Of a DNA stretch of 64,000 bases, positions 49,301 through 58,465 are shown one piece after another. The position numbers were made by a program, and so were the translations under genes. The stretch lies in NCBI GenBank assembly GCA_030533445.1, contig CM060065.1:27230974-27294973 (forward strand). Reading direction: 5' to 3'. Position 1 is the first letter of the stretch, and each line of letters starts with the position of its first letter. The stretch is from Cyprinodon diabolis (taxonomy: Eukaryota; Chordata; Actinopteri; Cyprinodontiformes; Cyprinodontidae). A model generated the notes under the pieces. It was given only the letters and a program-made list of their open reading frames with translations, made no database searches and was not told the origin of the DNA.

Positions 49301-50281
49301 AGATTTCACCTATATAAGACGATTTGTGTGGCAACTTGTGCTTTTTATTCTGATGATCCAATATATGATTCCTGGTTTTGGCATTCCCAGGAGAAAGGCT
49401 CTTGCTTGAAAGTATAAAATCAAATTGGGGTGTAGATAAGATTACGGTGTGGGGCTGTGATTTAATATCAAGGCTATTTGAACAATAGCATGATCCAAAC
49501 TGTACAGAAACAGTTTAAAGATGCCTTCTTTGTGGTCCTACATGAGTCAGCACCAAGGCAGTGTGATCCATACAGACATGGATTGGAGGAACTTAACAGG
49601 CCCGTTCAGAGTCCCGACATTAACCTGACCAGGCTTTGGGGTTAACTGCTGCAGATTCTATGAACAAGACCTTCCATCCAATGTTACAAACATCTTTGTG
49701 GAAGAACACTAAACTATAAAACCATGTAGAGAGTCTGTCAAGAAGAACTGAAGCTGCTATGGTTTCAAAGGTTGGACTAAAAATCAAAATAAACCCTGGA
49801 TGTAACTTTAGATCTGTGTAAGGGCAGACGATGGAGTACTTATGACCGCAATGAGTTTCAGTAGAGATGATGCCTCAGATCTGTATGGACTTAAACAGAA
49901 CAGAAGTGAATAAACTTACCTTATCTAACTCGTACAGAGACCCCTGCAAGCAGACGAAGAAGGAAATGTTTAATTCGAGGTTCCTACTCCCTGTTACTGA
50001 CTGCTAAGGGTGCTGGGACGGGTTCTCACCAGACGACTGTTTTTCTTGTTTTCTCTGATCTGCTGACCCAAACTGTCCAGCTCCAGCTGGTGGACCTGCA
50101 GGTATGACCTGATAAGCAGGACATAACATTTTTACCGTCAAATAATATCCCACCAGGGAGCCATCCACAGAATCAATGCCTTTACTCACTGTAAGCCTTT
50201 GCGTAGAGCAGCGTAAACCTCATCCAGCCGCTCAGGCTGGGGGGTTTTGGTGGGTGGCAGTTTGGTGGAGCCTGTGAACAT
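34325..50281 (-). CDS. ripor1: RIPOR1-type Rho-interacting polarity regulator, short form
   Basis: RIPOR/FAM65 proteins bind active Rho GTPases through their N-terminal part and steer Golgi and cell polarity. Exons, 5' to 3': 50281-50190, 50108-50030, 49943-49920, 48809-48756, 47077-46928, 46756-46693, 46611-46568, 46467-46342, 42084-41936, 41849-41741, 36895-36365, 36276-36059, 34716-34626, 34549-34456 and 34374-34325. All phases agree, giving 624 residues. Residues 12-260 form the conserved PL48 region, with [30 protein letters not shown] and [29 protein letters not shown] and [19 protein letters not shown] match RIPOR1. Residues from about 300 are acidic and Ser-rich. Human RIPOR1 has about 1219 residues, and its C-terminal armadillo-like half is absent here. 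The start corresponds to an internal Met of the long human form. ctcf next door supports the identity. Confidence 0.88.
34870..35115. mobile_element. Possible MITE in ripor1 intron
   Basis: A CpG-containing block with CACCATGGTAACGCGCCTG and TCAGGATTGATCTGAATCCT resembles a multicopy teleost DNA element. The second phrase is itself an imperfect palindrome. Ends were not resolved. Confidence 0.35.
37700..38045. repeat. Segment sharing a block with 42990-43100
   Basis: AAAAACAAAAAAGCATCAAG followed by TATTCCTACCATGTTGAATA closely matches 43000-43050. Two related copies 5 kb apart in ripor1 introns point to an interspersed repeat of unknown type. Confidence 0.45.
38325..39271 (-). mobile_element. 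DNA transposon remnant with zinc-finger exon
   Basis: The left end is CAGGGTTCCTACAGC and the right end, read from the other strand, is CAGGGTTACCGCGCG. Both ends continue into AAGACTTTTTAAGACTTTT-type words. TGTTG flanks the element on both sides (38320-38324, 39272-39276), perhaps part of a decayed 8-bp duplication. A minus-strand 92-codon frame (38936-38658) encodes a BED-like finger (CILCKKSF, then HMRSAKH) typical of hAT-type transposases. A 10-bp palindrome, ATTGGTTCCG and its complement, lies at 39017-39045. Confidence 0.65.
39430..39795 (+). pseudogene. Degenerate Tc1-like element
   Basis: In order: GGTTGCAGTATCATCCTGTG (GGGSIM block), GAAGCTGGTTATGGTTGATG, TTTGGATCAAAGCACAACCA, CAGAGTCCAGAC (catalytic SPDLNP block), TTATGGCAAGAATTAAAAGC and a final TACTGACTCAGGGTTCTGAA. 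This is the order of a Tc1-like transposase gene with deletions. It lies in a long ripor1 intron. Confidence 0.75.
40640..41060 (-). pseudogene. Degenerate Tc1-like element
   Basis: The minus-strand image of a Tc1-like transposase: CCCCAAAGGTTCTCTACTGA, GCATGATGCTGCCATTTCAT, GGCATGATGTGTTCAAGGAA, and AATCTGACCACAAACATAGC (LWSD-like). Frames are broken. Confidence 0.65.
41326..41569. mobile_element. hAT-type MITE
   Basis: The left end is TAGAGATGTACCGATTC and the right end, read inward, is TAGAAATGCACCAATCC, a good inverted match. The inside is rich in GATCGGTATCGG-type words. The flanks (AGAAATTA and AAAGAATA) are only loosely alike, so the 8-bp duplication is not secure. Confidence 0.65.
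42395..42475 (+). mobile_element. SINE 3' tail fragment
   Basis: TGCTACCCAAGGGGTTGGGT, a GCAGAGGGAGAT block and ATCAATAAAGTTTAATCATT ending in ATT repeats match the 3' half of the SINE at 58247-58465. The tRNA-like head is missing. Confidence 0.6.
42476..43560 (+). pseudogene. Degenerate LINE (L2/Rex-type) fragment
   Basis: The first 120 bp encode a [20 protein letters not shown] reverse transcriptase tail. The 3' UTR contains GGTTTCTTCCTGTTAAAGGA and ends TTGGTGCTATATAAATAACC, a standard fish LINE 3' end. The middle includes a segment also found near 37745. Located in the ripor1 intron between exons 8 and 9 in coordinates 42085-46341. Confidence 0.65.
43600..45400. other. ripor1 intron 8, nothing firmly recognised
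   Basis: AT-rich intron without exons or a clear mobile element. Open frames around 44378-44725 overlap each other on both strands and show no family resemblance. Confidence 0.4.
45460..45990. mobile_element. Possible non-autonomous DNA transposon
   Basis: A block with higher G+C and many CpGs (ACGCGATCTACCTGC, CACGTCGGGCTGAGC) stands out from the AT-rich intron. Its borders carry loosely similar inverted GCCGGAC/GTCGGCC words. The 133-codon open frame at 45579-45980 has no recognisable domain. Confidence 0.35.
47100..48168. other. ripor1 intron 4 (part), nothing recognised
   Basis: AT-rich intron with no exon or mobile element that I can support. Confidence 0.4.
48177..48487. mobile_element. 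hAT MITE with perfect 8-bp target duplication
   Basis: The left end is TGGGGCTGCAACTAACAATT and the right end, read inward, is TAGGGCTTAAACAATTAATC. The 8 bp on each side are identical, CTGTGTTA at 48169-48176 and 48488-48495. The interior is full of ATTAATCGATTAAT words and has no coding capacity. Located in ripor1 intron 4. Confidence 0.88.
49230..49800 (+). pseudogene. Degenerate Tc1-like element in ripor1 intron 3
   Basis: Order of blocks: ATTACGGTGTGGGGCTGTGA (V-WG), GTACAGAAACAGTTTAAAGA, CATACAGACATGGATTGGAG, GAGTCCCGACATTAACCTGA (SPDLNP-like), and CTGAAGCTGCTATGGTTTCA at the end. Many small deletions and stops are present. Confidence 0.7.
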
Positions 50282-50441
50282 CCTGCTTCCTTACAAGGCA
50301 CGTTTTCTTTTTGGATCAAACTGAGCGGAGTGGAGGAAAGGGAAGAGGGAGAATTATCTTCTCTGATAAAGAGGTTTGGGAATTATTCCGCCTGAAAGCA
50401 CCAAGACAACAGAGAGACAGAGCTGAAAGAACGCCACTCAC

Positions 50442-50523
50442 CTGCTGAGAGGAGGAATACTGTCACTGCATGCTCAGAGAGCGGAGTGTAGCTTTGCAGC
50501 TTTAACAGACAGAAGTACATGTC
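50442..50523 (-). other. ripor1: Probable ripor1 5' UTR exon with upstream ORF
   Basis: Minus-strand sequence between an acceptor (GTGATTTCAG|GAC) and a donor (CAGCAG|GTGAGT). Joined to the coding-exon acceptor at 50320 it gives a 27-codon upstream frame starting at 50520 and stopping at 50316, before the main ATG at 50281. Inferred from splice motifs only. Confidence 0.5.
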
Positions 50524-51984
50524 CTGAAATCACATAAGAAGAATGTATTAACAGGGCAAACACATCTCTGTGTATCTTATGGGTTTATTCTCTGACTTTT
50601 TTTTCACAGTTTTTTTTTTAAACAAACAGGGGTGACTGGAAGGAGGAAAATTAAGGACATCTACGGAGTTTCACTTCCTTAGTTTCTCCAGGGCCACTTA
50701 GCTGAAAGTCTGAGAGGGCGAGCATAATGTTAGTAGCAACCGCAGAGGCCACAGCTGACAGCAGCAGGGAGTACAGTCTGCTTATGCTTCTCTTCCCCTT
50801 CCTTTCCCTTCCTCTCTCCACCCCCTCCTGCTCCACCATGTCCAGCACCGTAGCGCAGGAAGTCTCACAGCCGAAGCTACACAGGAAATTCTCCACTGAA
50901 GTTTGGCCTTAGAATAAAAAAAGCATCACTTCACTCAACACAAGAGGGTTCAAATCAAGCCTTTAGCTTGCCTGAGAGCAGATGTCAAGGGAAAACTACA
51001 ACAGGAGACCTAATAATCTAGATTAGAGACTTAAAGCAATGTAAATCTGTCCAGCAGGAGCCTGGACAGGACACAGAAACAAGAGCATCTGCTCAGCATT
51101 GGGGAAAGTGTCTTAGGGCTGCTCCACCTGTTGCAGGGAAAATAGAAAAAAAAATCTGTTTACATATATATCAAAGTCTCATTAGTAGGAATAATCAAAC
51201 TGATCCACCCACATCAACCACGTTGAAGATGTTAGTTCAGCCCCGACTATCCCTAAAGATTAGGTCCAGTTGATCATTTCTTACAGCTTAACACACACTT
51301 CAAGTCCTACCCTCTCTCCAAACTGCCGTGAAACCAACAACATGCAATAATAACCCAACAATAATAGCCCAGTATGGCTTCCACGTCCAGACATAACCAG
51401 TTTAGACCCACACCATGTCCTCCACAGCAGGCGGCTCTTATATTAATAATAATGAGAGCTAATTGCTCTGTTTGCTCCCCATTAGATGTGCGTTTATCCC
51501 TTTTCTTCACATAGAGGTCATTAGCTGGATTAATCCCCTCTCTACGGAGCAGCAAACACAAAGAGGACACTGTTCACAAACCTCACAAGACTGGAGTACA
51601 TTTTTTTTTTTATGAAGAACAAAAACAAAAAAGCTTTATATCAGAGAAAGGCAAACCCCACAAGATTAGAAAGCCAATTTCAGCAGAGAAAAGTTCCTCC
51701 ATGCTTCTGGTGTGAAGGAATATTATCATTAAAACTTTTTGGTGCTTTGTTTCGTCTGTAATTTGTTTGTCTTATTTTAGGAAGAAGAAAAGACTGGAAG
51801 GCATAAAAGAAAAAAAAACAAGAATAATGTTCAGCCAAAAAAATGTATTCTTTATCCTCACTTTTTTTTTTTAGTGTCACAACTGCAATTTTTTTATGCT
51901 TTATATTCACATTTTGTGACAGGTCAAAACAAAGTATAGCATAAATTCTGAAGAAAATTGCATTTAATTATATTTTTTTAATTC

Positions 51985-52385
51985 AGTAGAGCCAGTATTT
52001 GCTGCATATACAGCTACAAGCCTTTAGAAGTAGGAATCTTGACGCTTATAACATTTGAGGTTTCTCTCCCTTCCTTCTAACCAGAAAAGCTGAACTTATA
52101 TTCTGCAAATCAATTCCTGACACAGATTATTCAGCTACGGACTTTGACTGGTCCATTCTGATCCATTAATCTGATTTGACCCAAATCAACCAATTGTATC
52201 TCTGGTTGGTGGTTTACTGTTGTTTCCTTCCATCCCAGTTTTAAACTCCTTTGCAGCCTACAATAGAACTGCTATCATTTTCCGAGCAGCTTTTCTGTAA
52301 TTATAGAAGTAAAACTTGCATGCATCATGATGCTGCCACTGCCATGTTTCATACTGGGGATGTTGTGTTAACTCAGACTTAGACA
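51985..52385 (-). pseudogene. Degenerate Tc1-like element
   Basis: CATGATGCTGCCACTGCCAT followed by GTTTCATACTGGGGATGTTG is the minus-strand image of the GGGSIM region of Tc1-like transposases. The preceding 300 bp includes TCCATTCTGATCCATTAATC and ATTTTCCGAGCAGC in the order expected for the central and N-terminal parts. Confidence 0.6.
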
Positions 52386-52849
52386 AACTTTGTTGTCATT
52401 TTGTATAGAAAATGAAATTTTGACATGCACAGCTTTCAACAGTGAATGTGCAGCTTACAACAGCTTTACCATTTATAAAGTGCGGCAGTGATCAAGAATG
52501 TAAACACTGTAGGAGAAAAGGAAAACCAGTTTAAAGTCCTGGTGCAAAAGGCATTGATATGGAAGGTTCAGAGTAGGGCAAAATAAATAAATATGGTGCA
52601 AAATAGAATAGAGTATTGAGTTGTGTTCTATTTGAGGTTAAAGGTGACACACAGAGATTGTTTTCTGCCACAAACAGAATATGAGTCAACAACTGTCATT
52701 TTCTTTGCCTCTAAGCAGAGCACATTTCTATTTATTTGACTTTTTCCCAATATGGGTTGTCAAAGAACCGCTAACGTCTTTCTACTGCAACTCTAACTTA
52801 TGCTCCTTGAGATTCTTTTCAAAGCTTTGGTGGCTGTTAGGAAATGATT

Positions 52850-53485
52850 ATTTTGCGAATTGATGAATCTGTCAATTATTATTTTGATTCATCGACTAAT
52901 AAACTGACAGCAAAAGGTTCCTTACAGATTTTTACGAAAATAAACAAGAGGAAAAGAGTTATGAATAGGGCATATTGACAGACAAAATTGATTTTTTTTT
53001 TTTTTATAATTTTGATATCAATACATTTCTAAGTGTGTTTCTCTGTCAGCATACAGTTTCTAGATTTCATTTAAAGATTAATTGATTACTAAATAAGTTG
53101 ATGATTATTTCAATAATCGATTAATCTGTTTAATTTAAGGGCTGCTCAGTGGCGCAGTGGGTAGCACTGCTGCCTTGCAGCAAGAAGATTGGGGTCTTTC
53201 TGCATGGAGTTTGCTTGTTCTCCCTGAGCATGCGTGGGTTCTCTCTGGGTACTCCGGCTTCCTCCCACAGTCCAAAAACACGACTGTTAGGTTAATTGGT
53301 TTCTCTAAATTCTCCTTAGGTGTGAGTGTGTGCGCTGCGATGGACTGGCAACCTGTCCAGGGTGTACCCCGCCTCTCGTCCAGCTGGAGATAGGCACCAG
53401 CACCCCTCATGACCCCACTTGGGATTAAATGTTTAAGAAAGGGAATGAATGGTTAATCCATTTAATTGTTTCAGCCCTACATAAA
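52850..53485. mobile_element. hAT-type MITE interrupted by a SINE
   Basis: Both flanks of the SINE are rich in the ATTATTTCAATAATCGATTA words seen in the MITE at 48177-48487. The right end, TTGTTTCAGCCCTA, is the family terminus. The left terminus is eroded near 52850. Confidence 0.6.
53137..53450 (+). mobile_element. tRNA-derived SINE inserted in a MITE
   Basis: The head contains GTGGCGCAGTGGGTAGC, an A-box-like pol III promoter, followed by CTGCTGCCTTGCAGCAAGAA. The body has TGCATGGAGTTTGCTTGTTC, CTCCGGCTTCCTCCCACAGT and GCGATGGACTGGCAACCTGT, the standard order of a common teleost SINE. The B box is eroded. Flanking TTAATCTGTTTAATT and TTAATCCATTTAATT look like the target duplication. Confidence 0.8.
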
Positions 53486-53834
53486 ACCAAACATTTTTTT
53501 TTTACATTTCTCCATAACTTGATGATACTGTTTGCTCACTAATTCTCTCTAAATAAATAGCTGGATATATACTTAAATGTAATTAAACACTCTTAACTAT
53601 GTTGGCAACTGTTTCACTAAACTTTATGTGGGAGTATCTGATGTGCAGGATTGTGTTGGTACATCACATGAGCTCAAACTGTTTATGACGCATTTTGATT
53701 GAAAATAAGTAAATGGTTAGATTTTATATCTAATGTAATAATACAAAAAAATAAAAAACTTGAAAGCCAGTAATAGTCTAGTAAAGGTTTTTCTGTGAGC
53801 AGATAGGAGCAGTAGTCATCCCTAATTTGGTTCT

Positions 53835-53897
53835 TTTTCGGGAGGAAGAGGAGGAGGAAGAGGAGAAGGAGGAGGAGGAGGAGAGGAAGGGGAAGTG
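53835..53897. repeat. GGA-rich simple repeat
   Basis: A purine tract of GAGGAGGAA and GGAGAAGGA words. The Leu-rich frame on the other strand is compositional. Confidence 0.8.
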
Positions 53898-54351
53898 ATG
53901 TTACCATAAAATGCAGTCACCTCTTTTCCAGATTACTGGATTAGCTTTACCAGTCTGGATAAATACACCCTGACCACAGCACAACTCTTTGACTCGCACT
54001 AAAGGGAAGGATGGGGCTCCAACTTCTTTCCACACTTTGTATTCCGTTCATATCCCACCCACAGCCAGCCAGAAGGGGCTCATCACAGGCCACAAAAAGT
54101 CTTCCCCCCCTTCGTCCTCATAAGGAACCCCAACCGCCATCCACTCTGGACACATGTTAAACACTGGAAATAAACTGAACATCTAGCAGAGCCCTCTAGA
54201 AAGGCTGTTATTGTTTGTGAAAAAAGAAAAGAAGAGAAAAACATCCCAGCGACACAACTTCTTCATGCCCGACGGACGGACTCATGTCCAGAGAAAAGAG
54301 CCAGGGTTCTTCCATTGACCTTGGTGATAAAACAAACCTTCAGCGTCCTAC

Positions 54352-54545
54352 CTCTGTTTTAGTGTCCGACAGCCCGGAGGAAACACCCGGGGGCCCATTC
54401 TCAGCGAGATGCTGCCCCTCACCTAGCTGAGGTTTACAGTTATTCTGGGCGCTGTCCTTCTCACTGATTTCGCAGATTTTGTGTCCAAAATCAAGCTAAT
54501 CGTGTACAGTCAAAACTACTTCCGGTGGCGAGATTTCAGAATAAT
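54352..54545 (-). promoter_or_regulatory. ripor1: Probable ripor1 promoter and first exon
   Basis: A G+C- and CpG-enriched patch in an AT-rich surround. On the minus strand it ends in a donor (ACAGAG|GTAGGA) at 54352; another possible donor (CTAG|GTGAGG) lies inside. It sits upstream of the 5' UTR exon at 50523. Inference only. Confidence 0.4.
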
Positions 54546-54559
54546 GGCTCTCTCGCTCA

Positions 54560-54562
<3 letters not shown>

Positions 54563-54590
<28 letters not shown>

Positions 54591-55790
54591 GTTACAAAAG
54601 AGATTTAAAACATCCAAATTTTAAAGTGACCAAAAAGAAAAGAAAAATAAACATCTAGTAGATATGTTTTTTTTTTCTACTAGATCCTTTATGGTTAAAA
54701 TAAATATAAGAAAAACTACAATTCTATTTTACAGCAAATAAAGTTTTCCTTTTAATATTTTACTAATGTTATTGATCAACACCAAAAGGCACGTCAACTG
54801 AAACATCAGAAAGTCAGAACTATTTCTCAAACAATTGTAAAAGATCACAAAAAACAGGGGATGATTATTTTCTTACTATATTATTTAAACATGTAAAAAA
54901 AATGGAATTTGCTCAAGATTTTAATTCTTTAACATTTTTATCTAAATAATTTGTCATTGTTTCAAACATATTATAAACATATACAGATGTATATCCATCT
55001 AGTTGTTTTTGTGTGATACAGCCAAAAAATGAATATCAAAATATATGGACCTTTCTCTAAAATCTCTGGAGTTGGAATCTATATCTCCGATATTTGTTTC
55101 TATACACTTTTGTTTAAAGTTTCTGTAACTTTTTGGTAAATAAGAAATGGATCTGTTGTTCTCATACCTGATGTTGGGGAATTGTTTTCTGTGTTAGAAT
55201 ATCACTTGATCAAGAGTTTCCTATCATTCCATACAATAAAAGAAATTATAAATCTGATTCCTACTGGTATCGTATCAGGCCAATATCTGTATTGTTCAAT
55301 ACTCAAACTGCCGTATCAGTATCATATCTGGACAACATGAATCGCCACTGTAAAAATAGATGGATTTACTAAAGCTTTATACATATGTCACATATCAACT
55401 AAATCAAAACTTTTACAATTTGCTTAAATCAATCAAGACAGGCTACAGTGTTTGACAGGACACATGAACAAATGTAAGTACATGAACATAGATCATTTAC
55501 TATATCACATTTGACCATTATTCAGAGGTTAGAACTGGCTATTTTGAAGAAAGTATTTTATCAAGATATCAACTACTTTGTAATTTTTATACAGTTTAAG
55601 TTGTTAAATGGTACTGACCAGGTTTTCATTCCCATATCCTGATACACATACAGGGTTTTGAGAAACAAAAGGAACCTTTTTTTTTCACTCCTTCCACCTT
55701 TTCAGTATCAGAACCAACTTATAATAAGCTCATTATGTAAACATCAGAATTTGAAAAGCCAAACAATATTTTTACAGCCGTCACAGATCA
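54563..55790. other. Intergenic AT-rich DNA with a long T-run
   Basis: A T homopolymer of about 26 nt starts near 54564. The rest is AT-rich with no exon or repeat identified. Confidence 0.4.
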
Positions 55791-55829
55791 TTTTTGTTCA
55801 AGTGGAAAATATATTTTGAATATTATTTT

Positions 55830-56160
55830 GAAGTTTAGCTCCCTGGACCGGAAATTGAGCCCGGTTAGTTGCTGTGGCAACAAACATGTCCACTCAGCTT
55901 CAGTCACTGTTTTCTCCGTTGCTACCCCTTTTTCACTGCTGGCTACACCACGAAGAAAGCAGTGGAAAGAAATAGCCATGGCTATATCGGGAAAGAGGAA
56001 GGACTGACGGAGTAAAGTTTTACAGGCGCGATCGTGAGGATTCGGTTGTGAGCAGTAGATCTGAACCGTTGACCCGGGGCTGGGTGTTCGAGTTGCAGAA
56101 AATTGGAATAAGAGGGGGACCGTGGGGACGATAATCTGGCACTTTTTACTCTCAAAATAT
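55830..56160. other. CpG-bearing intergenic block of unknown nature
   Basis: Contains CCGGAAATTGAGCCCGG, CAGGCGCGATCGTGAGG and GACCCGGGGCTGGGTG, unlike the neighbouring AT-rich DNA. It could be a promoter or an unrecognised mobile element. Frames on both strands (63 codons each) are uninformative. Confidence 0.3.
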
Positions 56161-56831
56161 AGCTGGTGAAAGGCGACAGGCTAACTGTCAGGGTAGTCTA
56201 GTTGGGTTATTTCTGTAGTCTCGGCTAATTATTAGGATTAAGGGATTTAAGCCAAATGAAGTGGGCGGATTACATTTAAAATCAGGGTTCAGGAGTTTTT
56301 CAATCAAATGCTCATTGATTGTTAAAACATAGCTAAGAAAGTGAAGTTTTGATTCCCTCTGCCGGGGAAGAGTAGGAATGGGAAAAAAAGCTCAATCCCT
56401 GGGCTGATTGACTGGTTTTTGACATATTTTACAGTTTATAAGGTGATTGTGTGTAAACTTTTCAGCAGAAGATTAATAAAAATTCAAATGATCGACATGA
56501 AATGCATCAGTTTTGCCTCATGGTTTTACCACATCTTAAAAATTTACTTAGAAAATAAAAAATATCTGCACACTCCAGTTTGCTACGTTTATGCCAAATA
56601 TCCTTGTAATCCACTAAGTATCCTCACATACAGTTTAAGTAATATGTGACAAAGTGGTTAAGTTTGTGTTCACCACTTGTCCCTTATTCTTATTTCTGAA
56701 TCATAATGCTTAAATTTAAACAGTTTACAACTTTGCTTCATTTACTATCCCTGGTTTGTTTTTTTGATTGACTGATTGATTAATTGACTGACTGATTGAT
56801 TGGTTGACTTTATTGATCTCACAGTGGACAA

Positions 56832-56862
<31 letters not shown>

Positions 56863-56867
56863 ATATA

Positions 56868-58085
56868 CACTCACCGGCCACTTTATTAGGTACCCAATGC
56901 TAGTAACGGGTTGGACCCCCTTTCGCCTTCAGAACTGCCTCAATTCTTCGTGGCATAGATTCAACGAGGTGCTGGAAGCATTCCTCAGGGGGTTGGATCC
57001 ATATTGATATAATGGCATCACACAGTTGCCGCAGATTTGTCGGCTGCACATCCATGATGCAAATCTCCCGTTCCACCACATCCCAAAGATGCTCTATTGG
57101 ATTTAGATCTGGTGACTGTGGAGGCCATTTGAGTACAGTGAACTCATTGTCATGTTCAAGAAACCAGTCTGAGATGATTCCAGCTTTATGACATGGCGCA
57201 TTATCCTGCTGAAAGTAGCGATCAGAAGTTGGGTACATTGTGGTCATAAAGGGATGGACATGGTCAGCAACAATACTCAGGTAGGCTGTGGCGTTGCAAC
57301 AATGCTCAATTGGTACCAAGGGGCCCAAAGAGTGCCAAGAAAATATTCCCCACACCATGACACCACCACCACCAGCCTGAACCGTTGATACAAGGCAGGA
57401 TGGATCCATGCTTTCATGTTTTAGACGCCAAATTCTGACCCTACCATCCGAATGTCGCAGCAGAAATCGAGACTCATCAGACCAGGCAACGTTTTTCCAA
57501 TCTTCTATTGTCCAATTTCGATGAGCTTGTGCAAATTGTAGCCTCCGTTTCCTGTTCTTAGCTGAAAGGAGTGGCACCCGGTGTGGTCTTCTGCTGCTGT
57601 AGCCCATCTGCCTCAAAGTTCGACGTACTGTGCGTTCAGAGATGCTCTTCTGCCCACCTTGGTTGTAACGGGTGGTTATTTGAGTCACTGTTGCCCTTCT
57701 ATCAGCTCGAACCAGTCTGGCCATTCTCCTCTGACCTCTGGCATCAACAAGGCATTTCCGCCCACAGAACTGCCGCTCACTGGATGTTTTTTCTTTTTCG
57801 GACCATTCTCTGTGAACCCTAGAGATGGTTGTGCGTGAAAATCCCAGTAGATCAGCAGTTTCTGAAATACTCAGACCAGCCCTTCTGGCACCAACAATCA
57901 TGCCACGTTCAAAGTCACTCAAATCACCTTTCTTCCCCATACTGATGCTCGGTTTGAACTGCAGGAGATTGTCTTGACCATGTCTACATGCCTAAATGCA
58001 CTGAGTTGCCGCCATGTGATTGGCTGCTTAGAAATGAAGTGTTAACGAGCAGTTGGACAGGTGTACCTAATACAGTGGCCGGTGA

Positions 58086-58088
<3 letters not shown>
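56868..58088 (-). mobile_element. Complete Tc1-type transposon in a TA microsatellite
   Basis: The ends are CACTCACCGGCCACTTTATT and its complement, 24-bp inverted repeats with one mismatch, flanked by TA. Both flanks are (TA)n runs, so the element jumped into a TA microsatellite; this also hides the exact duplication. The element is 1221 bp and carries one uninterrupted transposase frame. Confidence 0.93.
56900..57940 (-). CDS. Tc1/mariner-type transposase, intact 346 aa
   Basis: Cut-and-paste DDE transposase acting in the nucleus on its own terminal repeats. Start [20 protein letters not shown] leads into two N-terminal helix-turn-helix motifs (about 1-115, with [19 protein letters not shown]). 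The catalytic core has AWSDESRF (first Asp, about 154), [10 protein letters not shown] (second Asp) and [11 protein letters not shown] (Glu). By direct count 36 residues separate the second Asp from the Glu, whereas classical Tc1 has 34. There is no stop or frameshift, and the length is normal for the family (about 340). All catalytic residues are present, so the protein may still be functional. The frame ends 32 bases inside the terminal repeat. Confidence 0.93.
   Translation of the reverse strand: MGKKGDLSDFERGMIVGARRAGLSISETADLLGFSRTTISRVHREWSEKEKTSSERQFCGRKCLVDARGQRRMARLVRADRRATVTQITTRYNQGGQKSISERTVRRTLRQMGYSSRRPHRVPLLSAKNRKRRLQFAQAHRNWTIEDWKNVAWSDESRFLLRHSDGRVRIWRLKHESMDPSCLVSTVQAGGGGVMVWGIFSWHSLGPLVPIEHCCNATAYLSIVADHVHPFMTTMYPTSDRYFQQDNAPCHKAGIISDWFLEHDNEFTVLKWPPQSPDLNPIEHLWDVVEREICIMDVQPTNLRQLCDAIISIWIQPPEECFQHLVESMPRRIEAVLKAKGGPTRY

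Positions 58089-58090
<2 letters not shown>

Positions 58091-58138
<48 letters not shown>
58091..58138. repeat. (TA)n microsatellite
   Basis: About 48 bp of pure TA on the right flank of the Tc1-type element. A second run of about 28 bp lies on its left flank (56837-56863). Confidence 0.9.
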
Positions 58139-58141
<3 letters not shown>

Positions 58142-58246
58142 CTGAGGTCTCTTATTGAACAGGATTATGATACAGGGTTATTGCACAAGGTATTAAATGG
58201 GTATTCATATATATATATAGTTATTGAGCTGGGTATTAAATATAAA

Positions 58247-58465
58247 AACAGAGGGAGGGCTGGTCTAGTGGTTAGGGCATTGCGCTTGGAATCCAGGTTC
58301 AGATTTCGAGCTTCACTCCCACAGACTGCCACTCTGGGTCTCTGACCAAGACCCTAAACACTGCTATCTGGGTGCCTAACAATGGCAGCCCACTGCTTCC
58401 CAAGGGAATGGGTCAAAGGCAGAGGTGAATTTCTCTAGTGTGAGATTAATAAAGTCCAATTATTA
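58247..58465 (+). mobile_element. tRNA-derived SINE
   Basis: GGCTGGTCTAGTGGTTAGGG resembles a tRNA A-box region, and GGTTCAGATTTCGAGC a B box about 35 bp downstream. The body includes ACTCTGGGTCTCTGACCAAG and the 3' end GATTAATAAAGTCCAATTAT. Its 3' half recurs at 42395-42475. Confidence 0.75.

Noticed and set aside
58061..58345. 94-codon frame with Tyr-Ile repeats
   Set aside because: Produced by the (TA)n microsatellite and the SINE.
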